Shown: in pieces, positions 1-10,558 of the stretch
How positions within the stretch are numbered: position 1 is the first letter of the stretch
How the letters are laid out: each line of letters begins with the position of its first letter
Origin: Corydoras sp. C115
Lineage: Eukaryota > Chordata > Actinopteri > Siluriformes > Callichthyidae
DNA length: 64,000 nucleotides
Assembly: GCA_019802505.1 (NCBI GenBank)
Contig: JAFMOC010000387.1
Location: forward strand, 510,501-574,500
Reading direction: 5' to 3'
Notes under the pieces: model-generated
What the model saw: the letters and a program-made list of their open reading frames with translations, nothing else
The model's database searches: none
Told to the model about the DNA's origin: nothing
Program-made: the position numbers and the translations under genes

Positions 1-391
1 TGGCCGATCGCGGGAACGCCGCTAGAAAGAGCCGAGAGCTCAATACACATAGAGGAAACGGTGCACCGGGAACGCCGCTGCGGACACGATTACACGTACC
101 GAAAATACGTGGAGTTAAGCAACCGCGGAAAAGCCGCAGGATGCCGAATAAACAGAAACACCACACGAACCACCCGACGTGACAATGTAGGTAAGCACTT
201 TACCATACACAGATAATGCTGACCTACTGGCAGCTCCGCCGAGCAACCTTAAATGTCGCCAGTAGGTCGCACATGATCAGGTAGGACCCAATCCCTGCTA
301 AAGGGGTGGATCCTACCTACGGAAGCCCGAAGCGGCCGAAACCCGGAACACGGGAGGCAGGGAGGAGGGGCCCAACCCTCCCAACCTGACA
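1..391 (-). mobile_element. 3' LTR of non-autonomous LTR element A (cut by window edge)
   Basis: Bases 1-391 match 3604-3994 almost base for base; the one difference I noticed is near base 66. Read on the minus strand the repeat starts TGTCAGGTTGGG at 391. In the sense direction it is preceded by a G-rich tract (complement of 397-403) that can act as polypurine tract. The part matching 3500-3603 lies outside the window. The very high identity of the two LTRs suggests a young insertion. Confidence 0.85.
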
Positions 392-1452
392 TATCGCCCC
401 CCCAAAAACAACCGGGGGGCAAAGGCACCCGGGGACGCCGAAAAGGAACCGAAAGGGGGCTCGAGGGCAGCGTGGAGGCCCCTGGAGTGTGCGGGGATGC
501 CGTGCCAAAGAGTGCGGCGGCACCGTGACCCCGTGTGAGGGTGAGGCCGGCGTGCGCTCGTGGACTGACGCGGGGCACGAGATCCCTTAAGTCTGCGGGG
601 GCGCCATGACCCCTGGTGTGTGCGCGGAGGACCTGGCCCCCGGTGGGCACGAGAGGAGCCAAAGTCTTTGAGGGTACGGGAGCACCGTGACCCTCTGAGA
701 GCACTAGGGGTGCGGTAATGCCCTAACCCCTTGAGAACCCGAGGAACCGGATTACACGCGACCGCAGACGAGGAACGGGGGGACACAGAATAGGCCCGAG
801 TGAACACATAGGTAACCCGAGTGAACGAGAAAGTGACCCGAGTGAACGAGAAAGTGACCCGAGTGAACGAGAAAGTGACCCGAGTGAACGCACCGACGAA
901 CCCGCGTTGGTCCATGATTAGGGCAGCCGGCCCAGGGTCCCATGCGAATTCATTCGCCTCCAAAGGCCTTGGTCCGTCGGATACATTGTCCGGAGCAGAT
1001 GGCCAAGTGTCCTTTGCAGGTGGCAGGTTGTCCACTTTACGGGGCACATAGTCCAGCGCGTTGGTCATATCTATAGAAGCAGGGGTCAACCGATCCTGTG
1101 CGGAGACCACAGGACTCCACTGCTTCCTCACCCGACCACTGGACTGCCCTCTGGGGAATGCGCTGAGCGCCATGCCATGACTCCCAGTCTCCCCTCTCTC
1201 TGCCACCTGGAAACACAAAGAGAGAGCCAGGACTTTGTCCACACTATGCATATTCTCGTCCTGAATATCACGAGGACCCGCACGTGGTGAGTCGTGAGTG
1301 GAATCGCGAGGAGAGACGGGGAGAGGTGAAGTCTCCACAGGAACGTCGGGAGACGCAGCACGAGGGACCGTGCAAGAGGAGCCGCGAGCGGAATCGCGGG
1401 GAGCGACGTGCGGAGGGCTCGGAAGGTCAACGCGGAGAGAATTCATCGAAGG

Positions 1453-2940
1453 TCATCGTGCGGAGAGGTGCGGCGAGAGGCGGCACGGCGCGGGGTGCGG
1501 CGAGAGGCGGCACGGCGCGGGGTGCGGCGAGAGGCGGCACGGCGCGGGGTGCGGCGCCAGGCGGCACGGCGCGGGGTGCAGCGCGAGACGATGCAGCACG
1601 AGGCGGCGCAGCGCGAGGTGCAGCTGCGCGGGGTGCGACGAGAGGCGGCACGGCACGGGGCGCGGCACGAGGCAGATCCCGGGCAGCGAGGGGGAACTCG
1701 CTGAACGCGTCCTCCGTGGTGATAGGAGACTCGCACGGAGGAACGCGAACACGGCGCGAGGCGCGAGGTGCAGCGCGAGACGACGCAGCACGAGGCGGCG
1801 CAGCGCGAGGTGCAGCTGCGCGGGGTGCGACGAGAGGCGGCACGGCGCGGGACGCGGCACGAGGCAGATCCCGGGCAGCGAGGGGGAACTCGCTGAACGC
1901 GTCCTCCGTGGAGATAGGCGGCGCGAGACGCGAGGTGCAGCGCGAGACGGCGCAGCACGAGGCGGCGCAGCGCGGGATGCGGTGCTACGCGGCCCGGAGC
2001 GGGATGCGACGCTAGGCAGCACGGCGCGGGACGACCCAGCGCGGCGCGCGGGACGAGACGACGCAGCGCGAGGCACGCGACGAATCGCGGCGCGAGGCCA
2101 AATCCGAGCAGTGGGAGTAAACTCACTGCACGGGGGCTCCGTGGAGTAGCGAGGCTCGCACGGAGAGGCGCGCAACGCGGCCCGGTCGGCGAGAGGGCAC
2201 TCGAAGAACGGGTCCTCCGCGAAGAAAGGGTCCAAAGGAGGGACCGACGACAGAGTCCGCGAGACCCGAAAGAACTCGCTGAGCGGGTCCTCCATGGAGA
2301 AAGGCTCCGACGGAGGACCGGAAGAAGGAACCTGCGCAGCCCACCCCAGTTCGTCGAAGGCGTCCTCCGTGGAGTCCAGAGACTCGCACGGAGGGGTGCA
2401 CGACGACTCCCTGGCGGCGCGAAAAAACTCGCTTAGTGGGTGGACCCTGGGGCAGGGAATCTCCCACGGCGGGAGACGCGCGTCGAACGGGTCCTCCGTG
2501 GAAAAAGAGTCCAACGGAGGAGCCGAAGACGAAGAGGCCCGGAAGAACTCGCCGAGCGGATCCTACGTGGAGAAAGGCTCCGACGGAGGATCGGGAGACG
2601 GGACCCTAGCGGTCAGCCCTAGTTCCCAAAAAGGGTCATCCGTGGAGTCCAGAGACTCGCACGGAGGGGCGCGCGACGAATCCCGAGCGGCGAGAAAAAA
2701 CTCGCTCAGTGGGTGAACCCTGGGACAGGGAATCTCCCACGGCGGGAGACGCGCGGAGGAGCGCGGATGCTCGCGCTTCCACTCACGCGCCGGCTCGCGC
2801 CACGGACTCCCGGTCTTTCCGCGGTGAAGCTGCCTCTTCACCGCGCCCAGGTGGGCACCCACGGAGCCGGCATCTGAACCCGGGGCGAACCGGGCAAAGA
2901 ATGCCGACTCGAAACGGCTTGCTGGGGTGTCTAATGGCAT
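1453..2940 (-). CDS. Possible repeated-peptide ORFs inside element A (uncertain)
   Basis: On the sense strand of element A an open frame of 353 codons (1453-2514) follows a second of 125 codons (2563-2940). Both carry a degenerate peptide repeat with the pieces PLSEFF, PPCESLDSTEDPF and PPSEPFSTEDP. The downstream half becomes Arg/Pro/Ala/Ser-rich because it reads through the 27-bp and 190-bp DNA repeats. No known domain is visible. It could be a gag remnant reshaped by repeat expansion, or simply open frame in GC-rich repeats. The opposite strand is also open over long stretches, which weakens the coding case. Confidence 0.25.
1468..1575. repeat. 27-bp tandem repeat, about four units
   Basis: The unit GTGCGGCGAGAGGCGGCACG plus GCGCGGG occurs at 1468, 1495, 1522 and, with a two-base change, 1549; degenerate units follow. 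It lies inside element A and has a 9-codon period. Confidence 0.85.
1606..1925. repeat. Direct repeat of about 190 bp, two copies
   Basis: The block holding the AGGTGCAGCTGCGCGGGGTG motif, the GCAGATCCCGGGCAGCGAGG motif and CTGAACGCGTCCTCCGTGG appears around 1612-1730 and again around 1806-1920 with few changes. It lies within element A. Confidence 0.8.
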
Positions 2941-3215
2941 GGCTAATGCCGGATTAAACAGCCAGATGCTGCAGCAAAACCCGCGGCTAATAGCGTGGCT
3001 AACGCTGATCTAAATAGCCAAATACAGCAACAAAGAAATGCGGCTAGCGGCGTGGCTAGCGCCAAACTAAATAGCCGAAATGCTGCGGCAGAGAAATCAC
3101 TATCGACGCGGGCCAGCACCGGAGCTAAGAACGCGAACAGCCGGAAGATGCGGCTAATCGCGGTTAGCGCCGAAGCTAACGCAGCTGCCGATAGAGGGGA
3201 AGAGAAAAAAAACTA

Positions 3216-3420
3216 ACCCCGGGACGAAAACCGGGAAACGCGGCTAAAACGCGGTTAGCACGGGCGCTAACGCGGCTCGCGCTAATAAACAAAACAAACA
3301 CACCCGGGACGAAAACCGGGAAATGCGGCTGCACGCGGTTAGCCCGGATGCTAACGTTGCTAGCGCTGATAAGTAATACACCCGGGACGAAAGCCGGGGA
3401 GCGCGGCTAAACGCGGTCGC
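3216..3420. repeat. Three diverged repeats of about 85 bp
   Basis: CCCGGGACGAAAACCGGGAA followed by a GCGGCT...CGCGGTTAGC motif recurs near 3217, 3302 and 3380. Each unit starts with a CCCGGGACGAAAACCGGG near-palindrome. It lies in the sense 5' part of the interior of element A. Confidence 0.75.
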
Positions 3421-3444
3421 GCAGAGATATAATAAATGGGTTTG

Positions 3445-3499
3445 CTTACCCAGACGAAGAATCCTGGACTCTGCTACTGTTGGGGAGAGGTCAGCATTC
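3445..3499 (-). promoter_or_regulatory. Element A post-LTR leader: self-priming site and splice-donor-like end
   Basis: Sense sequence directly after the 5' LTR is GAATGCTGACC..., then AGTCCAG, and ends CTGGGTAAGC, a good splice-donor match. Bases 3488-3498 (sense AATGCTGACCT) are fully complementary to 3818-3828 inside the LTR (sense AGGTCAGCATT). The same layout recurs in elements Y and Z. The self-priming role is inferred from this pairing. Confidence 0.6.
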
Positions 3500-3994
3500 T
3501 GTTACGTCGGGGCGCGCTGCCCGGAAAATGGCGGTGCAGCGCGGCGTGGTGGAGAATAACAGAGCCAGGCGACCAGGTAAACAAACACAAAAAAGCTCTT
3601 TAATGGCCGATCGCGGGAACGCCGCTAGAAAGAGCCGAGAGCTCAATACACATAGAGGAAACGGTGCAGCGGGAACGCCGCTGCGGACACGATTACACGT
3701 ACCGAAAATACGTGGAGTTAAGCAACCGCGGAAAAGCCGCAGGATGCCGAATAAACAGAAACACCACACGAACCACCCGACGTGACAATGTAGGTAAGCA
3801 CTTTACCATACACAGATAATGCTGACCTACTGGCAGCTCCGCCGAGCAACCTTAAATGTCGCCAGTAGGTCGCACATGATCAGGTAGGACCCAATCCCTG
3901 CTAAAGGGGTGGATCCTACCTACGGAAGCCCGAAGCGGCCGAAACCCGGAACACGGGAGGCAGGGAGGAGGGGCCCAACCCTCCCAACCTGACA
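3500..3994 (-). mobile_element. 5' LTR of element A (495 bp)
   Basis: Sense strand begins TGTCAGG at 3994 and ends ...GTAACA at 3500. The right boundary is exact, because the sequence beyond 3994 is the L2-like LINE read through in the other LINE copy at 50.1-51.5 kb. The left boundary is set by the GAATGC leader that also follows the LTR of element Y. Confidence 0.8.
3818..3871 (-). promoter_or_regulatory. Element A promoter: inverted repeat around TATA-like box plus priming seed
   Basis: Sense order: GACCTACTGGC (3871-3861), TATA-like ATTTAAGG (3857-3850), then GCCAGTAGGTC (3834-3824), a perfect 11-bp inverted repeat. The right arm overlaps the seed AGGTCAGCATT (3828-3818), which is complementary to the post-LTR leader and starts 29 nt from the TATA-like box. 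The 3' LTR has the same arrangement at 215-268. Confidence 0.55.
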
Positions 3995-4490
3995 ATTTTA
4001 TATGTTATCAATAAAATTTTGTACTCGATACGAAACTTAACTGGTAGCCAGTGCAAGTTTGATAACACAGGACTGATATGATCAAACTTTCTGGTTTTAG
4101 TTAAAACTCTAGCTGCAGCATTTTGCACAAGTTGTAATTTATGTAATGATTTATTAGAACATCCTGTCAGAAGTGAATTACAATAATCTAACCTTGAGGT
4201 AATAAAAGCATGAATTAGTTTTTCTAATCTTGGATAAAAAACTAATTCAAAAAAACTAATTCAAAACTAATTTCTAATACTTTATCTTGAAGGGAGAGGA
4301 TATTTCGTAGCTTCGAAATGTTACGAAGGTGAAAAAATGCAATTCTAGTAATATTGCTAATGTGCTTTGTAAAGGAGAGATCTGAATCAATAATGACACC
4401 GAGATTATTTACAGATTAACTGTGTCTAATTAAAGAGTAATCAAGGTTTAACATAGTGTTAGAAGCTTTGTTAATTTTGACGTGGTTTAT
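3995..4490 (-). pseudogene. L2-like LINE, 3' part of reverse transcriptase (cut by element A)
   Basis: The reverse complement encodes QNAAARVLTKTRKFDH and LHWLPVKFRIEYKILLITYK, which are hallmarks of the C-terminal part of L2-clade reverse transcriptases and match the copy at 50151-50807 nearly residue for residue. The frame stops where LTR element A is inserted at 3994. A small duplicated AACTAATTC motif near 4240 is an extra local change. Confidence 0.8.
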
Positions 4491-4660
4491 GAGCATAAGT
4501 ATAACTAGGTGGAGAGGCATCATTTAATGCTAGGTATTCATTGGCCCTAATCCAGGTCTCTGTGAGACATTTAGGAAGTTATCCGTTATTATTTCTTGAA
4601 ATAGAGCTGATTTTGATGAAAGTGACCTAATGTTTAATAACCAAGTTTTAACTTAAAAAT
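4491..4660 (-). pseudogene. L2-like LINE, N-terminal endonuclease fragment
   Basis: The reverse complement reads LLNIRSLSSKSALFQEI and then CLTETWIRANEYLALNDAS, which match the start of the APE-type endonuclease of L2-like LINEs (the N-I-R-S-L and T-E-T-W motifs). It is joined directly to the RT C-terminal part at about 4490, so roughly the middle of ORF2 has been deleted. Confidence 0.7.
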
Positions 4661-4862
4661 ATTTCTTACATTACTTGAGGTTGTATTGATATTAATGAGA
4701 TTTTTTAGCACACTTTTTGGACTCTTTAATTTTTTGCTCACTGCGATACTTGATAACTGTCTTAATAGTATGGAACCTAGTTATTATGGGTGACGACTCC
4801 TGGCAGTTCGCAGGCAGTTGGTTAGGCCATTCTGTCTGCTGCCTGGCCTTGGCTCTGAATTG

Positions 4863-5471
4863 TCAATTTTTATTCCTATCTGAAGAAAAAATGCACCGGA
4901 CTATGGTTGCTGGGGTCTCTAAGGGGGTAGCTATTCGCACGTGTCTGAGCAGGGAGTCGCCAATAACCAGAGCACTTTTAGCAACCGGTCTCTCAGTGGG
5001 TGAGTCATTGAGTGGGGAAAACCGATTGGACACGTGGATCCTAGAAGAGTGATGCTCAGTTCTACGTGTACGTCGCCTGGTCGTCACTCACTCGCCCTGC
5101 TGCAAGGGCTCTAAAGCCGGAGATTTAGCACCTGATCCTGTGGCATTCGGGCTGGCTAAACTGGTCCCTGACACACCTTTACTAACATGACCCTGTTCTA
5201 AAACCCAAATGCGCTCTTCTAGCACTGAAATCTTTTCCGTCAGACTAAGGACTAGTCTACACTTCTCACAGGCTGAATTGTCAGTAATTACGGAGGAAGA
5301 CTGTCTATACATACTGCACTGAGAGCACGCAACCAGATGATGATGAAACAAAGCAGCGGCAGCAGCTGGTGGAGATCCAACTCTAGTTAATCTGGCTGTA
5401 TTAGCGTCGGATGGAGGTTGAGTCCTGAAGGTTCTCACAATGCGGTGTGTGAAGATCAGCGTCGAGTCCAA
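4863..5471 (-). pseudogene. L2-like LINE ORF1, coiled coil plus esterase-like domain, in-frame stop
   Basis: Two abutting open frames (5471-5088 and 5087-4863) are in the same phase, separated by one stop codon. The upstream part has a Cys pair (CSQC, later CEKC) and a short Leu/Glu coiled-coil-like stretch (LTEKISVLEERIWVLEQGHV). The downstream part has KSALVIGDSLLRHVRI, the GDS(L) block of the SGNH-esterase domain found in ORF1 proteins of L2/CR1-type LINEs. The position, 5' of the endonuclease fragment and on the same strand, supports one LINE copy running from about 5500 to 3995. Confidence 0.65.
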
Positions 5472-5845
5472 TAAAATCCGATCCGAAAATCCGAACAGTT
5501 GAATCCGGCGACACAGATCAGGAGATGGCTCTTTAATATATATAGGCTAATATTTATAAACAAAGCGGGTAATAAATGCAGCAGTGTTGGCAGCAAACGA
5601 CCGCGATAGTAAGCAGAAAGTGCTAGCGTTAGCGGCTAAAAATGCTAGCAACTACACCGCGATTTGGAGAGTAGTGAGGGACAAAAAGCAGAATAAATGC
5701 TATGTTATAACGATGAGGTAGCTGAACAGTCAAGAGAATGTAAAAAAGTAACTAAACGTAACTAAATAACACTTAATTTAGTAGTTAAGATTAACAGAGC
5801 TAGACAGCGCACGTACGCATCTACACACTGACTGCCTGTAAGCTA
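5472..5845. other. No gene seen; probable LINE 5' leader
   Basis: The stretch between the LINE ORF1 and the gypsy copy has short GCTAGC/GTTAGC-rich motifs around 5625-5660 and no ORF. It may be the 5' untranslated region of the minus-strand LINE. Confidence 0.3.
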
Positions 5846-5848
5846 TGC

Positions 5849-6814
5849 GTGTTATCAGTAACATTAGTTTTTGCGGGTGTGTGTCATCAAACTGTGGCGC
5901 TAATTGACTCGGGTTCAGAGGGGAATTTCTTAGACATTCAAGCAGCACGTCGGTGGGGCGTACCCACCGCCGAACTTCAAGCGAAGGTCCGCGTCAGTTC
6001 CACAGACGGACGTCCCTTCCATCCGGGTTGTATCACCCTCGCCACTAAACCTTTAGTTATGCATTCGAGTGCCACACATGTGGAAGAAATAACGTTTTTT
6101 CTCATTTCCTCCCCTGCTTATCCTGTCATTCTAGGGTTGCCTTGGCTACTGCGGCACGACCTGGTTATCTCATGGTGCAACAGGGAGATCGTTTGTTGGT
6201 CACAGTTTTGCAAATCACACTGCATCAGGTACCCCAAACTGCAGGTTCAAAGCCCTCCTGTGACTGTCATCCCTCTGCCAGAGGGGGTTTCGCAAGAATA
6301 CAAGGATCTAGCCCAGGTATTTTGTCCAGCCTCGCATACGCCTTTACCACCTCATCGAGAATATGATTGTGCGATTGACTTACTAGCGGACCTCAAGCTT
6401 CCCAGGGTCACACCTTACTCTCTTACAGCAGCTGAGACTAGGGTTATGTGGGAGTATATCGATGACTCACTAGACAGGGGCATTATTCGACGCTCCAAAT
6501 TGGGTTTCTTTTTTGTCCTCAAAAAAGACATTAGCCTCCCACCATGTATCGACTACCGTGCCCTCAATTCGGCTACTCGCAAGCATGCGTACCCTATTCC
6601 ATTAGTCCCAGCAGTGCTAGAGCGACTCAAGGAGGCACGAGTTTTTACGAAACGCGACCTCAGAAGTGCATACAATCTTATACGCATTAAAAGGGGTGAC
6701 GAGTGGAAGACGGAGGTCGTTACCACTACGGGGCACTATGAGTACTTAGTTATGCCGTTTCGGCTTGCTAATGCTTCTGGGGTGTTTCAAGCTTTCATTA
6801 ATGATGTGTTATGA
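5849..6814 (+). pseudogene. gypsy protease plus N-terminal reverse transcriptase
   Basis: An open frame of 321 codons. The aspartic protease active site is IDSGSEGNFLD near residues 19-29, and the I-L-G-L-P-W-L block closes the protease. RT blocks LPPHREYDCAIDL, CIDYRALN and TKRDLRSAYN follow (the usual K-L-D has become K-R-D, keeping the motif-A aspartate), then HYEYLVMPFRL. The frame ends in a TGA where the intact relative continues L-R-E-F, so the YLDD catalytic block is cut off. Confidence 0.85.
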
Positions 6815-7468
6815 GATTTTTTCTACAGCTTTGTAAACGTCTACATCAACGACATACTTACTTACTCTTCCAGTTTCCAGACCCACATCACCAATGTCCT
6901 CACCATACTGCAAAGGCTGTTGCAGCACCACCTTTTTGTAAAAGCAGTGAAATGTCAGTTCCACTAACCCTCTATAGTCTTCCTCGGTTACCTTCTGTCA
7001 GCCCAGGGAATCCAAATAGATCCCGGCAAGGTAAGTGCCATTCTCGAATGGCCTGTGCCCACCTCCATTCGGGAGTTACAGCGATTTTTGGGGTTCGCAA
7101 ATTTTTATCAAAGGTTAATTAAGGCCTTCAACACCATTGCGCTACCCCTTACTAACTTGATAAAGAGCAAGCTCTGAACACTTAGCTGGTCCTCGGAGGC
7201 CAATCAAGCCTTTGCATGCCTAAAGAAAAAGTTCGCGTCTGCCCCACTTCTTATACATTCCGACCCTAACCAGCAATTTGTCATAGAGGTGGACGCATCA
7301 GCCACCGGGGTCGGTGCTGTGCTGTCCCATCGGTCCGGACACACGTCTCACCAACATCCCATTGCGTTTTTGTCCCGTAAACTTTTGACGGCCAAGCGAA
7401 ATTATAGCATTGAAGATCGTGAGCTGCTCGCCATCAAAATCGCTCTTGAGGAGTGGTGACACTGGCTG
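6815..7468 (+). pseudogene. gypsy RT thumb and start of RNase H, frameshifted
   Basis: Translating in pieces gives the RT block after the stop (the expected YLDD position reads as VYINDI), a L-Q-R-F-L-G-F-A-N-F-Y-Q-R-L-I block near 7075-7120, and the RNase H start IEVDASATGVGAVLS near 7285-7325. Changes of frame near 6880-7070 and stops such as the TGA at about 7457 disable it. Confidence 0.7.
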
Positions 7469-7831
7469 ATGGGAGCGTCACAGGCCTTTTTAGTCCTTAC
7501 TGACCACAAAAATCTAGAATTCCTTAACGGGGCCAAGCGCTTAAATGCTAGGCAGTCTCGTTGGGCACTATTTTTCAATAACTTTGAATTTACCATTTCT
7601 TATCGTTCTAGCACTTGCAATGGGCGAGCGGACGCGTTGTCTCAGCTCCACGCAGGCCTCGACCCGGACCCAGACTTAGGATCTCCCATACTGCCCGCCA
7701 GCTGTTTCGTGCGTTCAATTTGTCGTGAGGTAGACGCTAAGATCCGTGAAGCACTGCAGTCACTGCCTGCTCCAGTCGACTGTCCGCTCATCTCACGTAT
7801 GTCCCCCAGGCCTTTCGAGATAAATTGCTGA
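7469..7831 (+). pseudogene. gypsy RNase H C-terminal half and linker
   Basis: The open frame contains LTDHKNLEFLNGAKRLNARQ, the third acidic block of gypsy RNase H, and NGRADALSQL. It runs into the integrase linker and ends about where the integrase HHCC domain starts in a new frame. Confidence 0.8.
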
Positions 7832-7832
7832 C

Positions 7833-8420
7833 ATGGGGCATACCTCGTTGTGTGCCGGTCACCCAGGGGTGGCACGTACATGTCTGCTTCTTGGCCACAA
7901 ATATTGGTGGGAATCCTTGCATGCTGATGTCCAACATCTGGTACAATCATGCTCGGTCTGTGCTGCGTGCAAGACTCCCAAAAGTCTCCCAGCGGGTAAG
8001 CTACTACCGTTACCCATACCTCAGCCCCCATGGTCACATGTAGCACTGGACTTTGTGTGCGACCTGCCCGAGTCAGCGGGGTACACCACCATTGTGTCGA
8101 TATTAGATCGGTTTTCCCGTGCCGTCAGATTCATACCACTACCCGCTTTGCCTTCTGCTTTCCAGACAGCAGAGTTGCTATTCCGACACCTGTTCCTGAT
8201 ATTTGGGATTCCAGAGGACATCCTTTCCGACAGAGGTTCCCAATTCACCTCTGCTGTCTGGCAAGCTTTTTTCGGAAAATTAGGATCCAGTGTTAGCCTA
8301 ACCTCAGGTCACCACCCTGAAAGTAACAGTCAGTGCGAACGTTCGAACCAAGAGCTATGTAAATTCCTACGCATCTTTGCGGTCAGCAACCCATCTGATT
8401 GGTCGCGGTTTTTACCTTAG
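7833..8420 (+). pseudogene. gypsy integrase, zinc-binding and catalytic core
   Basis: A frame of about 195 codons with an HHCC-like start (AGHPGVARTC, then CSVCAACK), catalytic blocks ALDFVCDLP (first Asp), LSDRGSQFTS (second Asp) and HPESNSQCERSNQEL (Glu). The D-D-E set is present even though the frame stops at TAG 8418-8420, where the intact relative continues with W-A-E. Confidence 0.85.
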
Positions 8421-8462
8421 GCAGAAATTGCACAGAACTCGCTCTGGCTCTCGGCCACAGGC

Positions 8463-9428
8463 ATGACCCCCTACCAGTGCATTCTAGGGTTTCAACCTCC
8501 GTTTGTGGTGTGGGATTCTGAACAATCCCTAGCGCCGGAGGTTGATGACTGGTTTTCCCGTAGCGAGGAGGTATGGTCACAGGTGCACCAGAGCATCAGC
8601 TCGGTTGTGCACCATAACAAAACCTTTGCGGACCGGCATAGGCCTACGGCTCCACGTTATGCCCCAGGAAGCAAGGTCTGGGTTAGTTCACAAGACTTTC
8701 GCTGTTGTGGGGGAGCGCGGAAGCTCCTTCCACGTTTTCTGGGGCCCTTTCGTGTCCTGAAGCAAGTAAACCCGGTAGCATACAAATTAGACCTGCCACG
8801 TCAATGGGAGACCCACCCTGTGTTCCATACCTCGCTGTTGAATCCATTTGTGGCAGGACCTTTGGACCAGGAGTGGGCCCAGGCCTCAGAAGCACAAGGT
8901 ACATCTGTAAACCCTAGTATCTATTCAGTGTCATCGTTACTCGATTCACGGCGCCGGGGCTCGACCATTCAATACCTGGTGGATTGGGAGGGGTTCGGTC
9001 CGAAGGAGCGCAGTTGGGTGCCTGTGGCAGACATATTGGATCCCTCACTCATTTCTAAATTTCATAGCCAGCATCCCAACAAGGTTGCTCCACGGGGTAG
9101 AGGTCGTCTGCATCGCCAAGGTAAGTCTACCCTATCATCCTCGCGTCCTCCCCTTGTGGGCATCGTCCTGCTCGGGAACCTGGGTTACGCTTCCTCGGAC
9201 GAGACTGCGTGCTTTTCAGTTTTTGGCAGCACTGCTTTGCGGCTGTGTTTTGTGTTCCTTCTGAGACAGCTCTTTCGGTTTAGTTTTTTGCAGCACTGCT
9301 TTGCGGCTCCGTTTTGCGTTATCCCTTTTTGTGGACTTCAAATAAATGATCGCTGGACTTTGCACGCCAAACCTGTGTCGAGTGCTCTGTTGGTTCGCGC
9401 ACTAACAACTGTAGGACTGAATGTATAA
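8463..9428 (+). pseudogene. gypsy integrase C-terminus and chromodomain, running into LTR
   Basis: Contains PRFLGPFRVLKQVNPVAYKL, the GPF/Y/PF module of chromovirus integrases, then HPVFHTSLLNPF, then a chromodomain (SVSSLLDSRRRGSTIQYLVD followed by W-E-G-F-G-P-K-E-R-S-W). The reading frame stays open past the chromodomain to about 9428, where the sequence looks like LTR. Chromodomains of this type steer insertion to modified chromatin. Confidence 0.8.
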
Positions 9429-9430
9429 CA
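9155..9430 (+). mobile_element. Possible truncated 3' LTR of the 5.8-9.4 kb gypsy
   Basis: From a TGTGGGC at 9155 to GTATAACA at 9430 the sequence has LTR features: a TG...CA span, an AATAAA at about 9341, and two near-identical blocks of about 40 bp built on GCAGCACTGCTTTGCGGCT. No second LTR copy is present, so the left boundary is uncertain. Confidence 0.35.
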
Positions 9431-10558
9431 ATAACTAATTACTTTAGTGCATTAAGCCAACATGGACACATCAATACACAGAATTTAGGAAATGCATGAC
9501 ATGTTATGTTATAGATGTTATGTTTTAGATGATAAATTATAAATCAATGCAAATCAGAAGTTGTGATAACGAATAAAGCACTGGGATACATTAAACATTT
9601 AGGTGTGTGTATTAATAAACATATTTTCATGTATATTAAATAATATAATGTTTTAAAGTGTACTTACTGCACTTTGCCATTTAATGTTGTTGATAAACTC
9701 ACAATTGAAAGATAAGACACCAGTCTCGTCTGTTTTTTTCAATGAATAGAAGAAAGCATCGACCTATATACTGATTTTAGGAAGCTCCACCTTTTTTTGA
9801 GTTTATGTACATTGTGTATTTTCTATGGTCTGTTTTACTTTCTGTATTTGTTCCTATTGTCCTGGTTTTGTAAAGAATATTACAGCCTTAATTTTAATGT
9901 TCATATATAGTGATCAGTTCAACTGTAAATAAGAGAACTAAAGACCTTAATTTTAATGTATACAAGTTATTCCTAATTTAATGTGAATTTGATGAAATAA
10001 ATGTAAGTTTTAGAAAAATGTTTAAATTTATAATTTTCTATTGTTTATTTTCTCATTTGACAGGACAACTGGGAAAAATAATAAAATATATACATGTGTA
10101 ACGAAGGGTGAGTACAAATTACGTTCATTGGGCAAAACCATTTCAGGTTTTTACTTCCAATGACTAACACCATCTAACGCCTTTCCTCCCCAGCATCACA
10201 CACTATTGTCACACTGCCCCCTCAGTAGATTCTAGATGCCCTTGCATCCAGACATGTTCTGGGGAAGGTAAAGTCCACGTGCACGAGTTGCTGCAGAAAG
10301 TGGGAGAAAGATTCTTCCTGCCCCCAATTTACCATGCTTGTGAGCTCCTGCCATCACCTCTCCAGCCTTGGGCCACTTGAGTGCCCAACGAAGAATATTC
10401 TGTTCTCCCTGTGCCACTATAATGATCACGCAAAAGTGACAAGGTCACCAGTAGTCTGTAAACAAGTCTGTGAACCTTTAAAAGTAAAGAAAGTAAAATC
10501 AAGCAACTGAAAAATTATTTTAACCATGTCTATTTATTTATTTATTAATGAAAATCAT
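9431..10558. other. AT-rich stretch with no recognisable gene
   Basis: Noncoding AT-rich DNA. A small GC-richer block at 10190-10430 has a 65-codon minus-strand frame that I do not recognise. Confidence 0.5.

Larger units (their letters stand above)
392..3499 (-). mobile_element. Internal region of LTR element A, GC-rich and repeat-rich, no pol
   Basis: This is the DNA between the two LTR copies. I find no protease, reverse transcriptase or integrase motif on either strand, so the element must be moved by the enzymes of another LTR element. It contains several tandem arrays: a 21-bp unit around 800-890, a 27-bp unit from 1468, a roughly 190-bp unit around 1610-1920, diverged repeats around GGAGTCCAGAGACTCGCACG at 2150-2720, and a roughly 85-bp unit at 3216-3420. 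Long ORFs exist in several frames on both strands, as expected in GC-rich DNA short of stop codons. Confidence 0.75.
5846..9430 (+). mobile_element. Decayed Ty3/gypsy chromodomain retrotransposon, 5'-truncated
   Basis: Protease, reverse transcriptase, RNase H, integrase and chromodomain follow in the order of a chromovirus, but gag and the 5' LTR are missing and the frame is broken by several stops and frameshifts. Motifs closely parallel the intact element at 22840-29290, so it is an older relative. The 3' end carries a possible short LTR ending TATAACA at about 9430. Confidence 0.85.

Noticed and set aside
790..900. CRISPR-like short repeat array in element A
   Set aside because: The 21-bp units are adjacent tandem repeats without unique spacers, in an animal genome.
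313..1446. 377-codon minus-strand frame over the LTR and interior of element A
   Set aside because: It runs across the LTR boundary and through the 21-bp repeat (FTRVTFS repeated), and the opposite strand is equally open; it looks like GC-rich repeat without stops.
1284..2149. Plus-strand Arg/Gly/Ala-rich frames of 243 and 283 codons
   Set aside because: Antisense to the LTR-element orientation and made of the 27-bp and 190-bp DNA repeats read in two frames.
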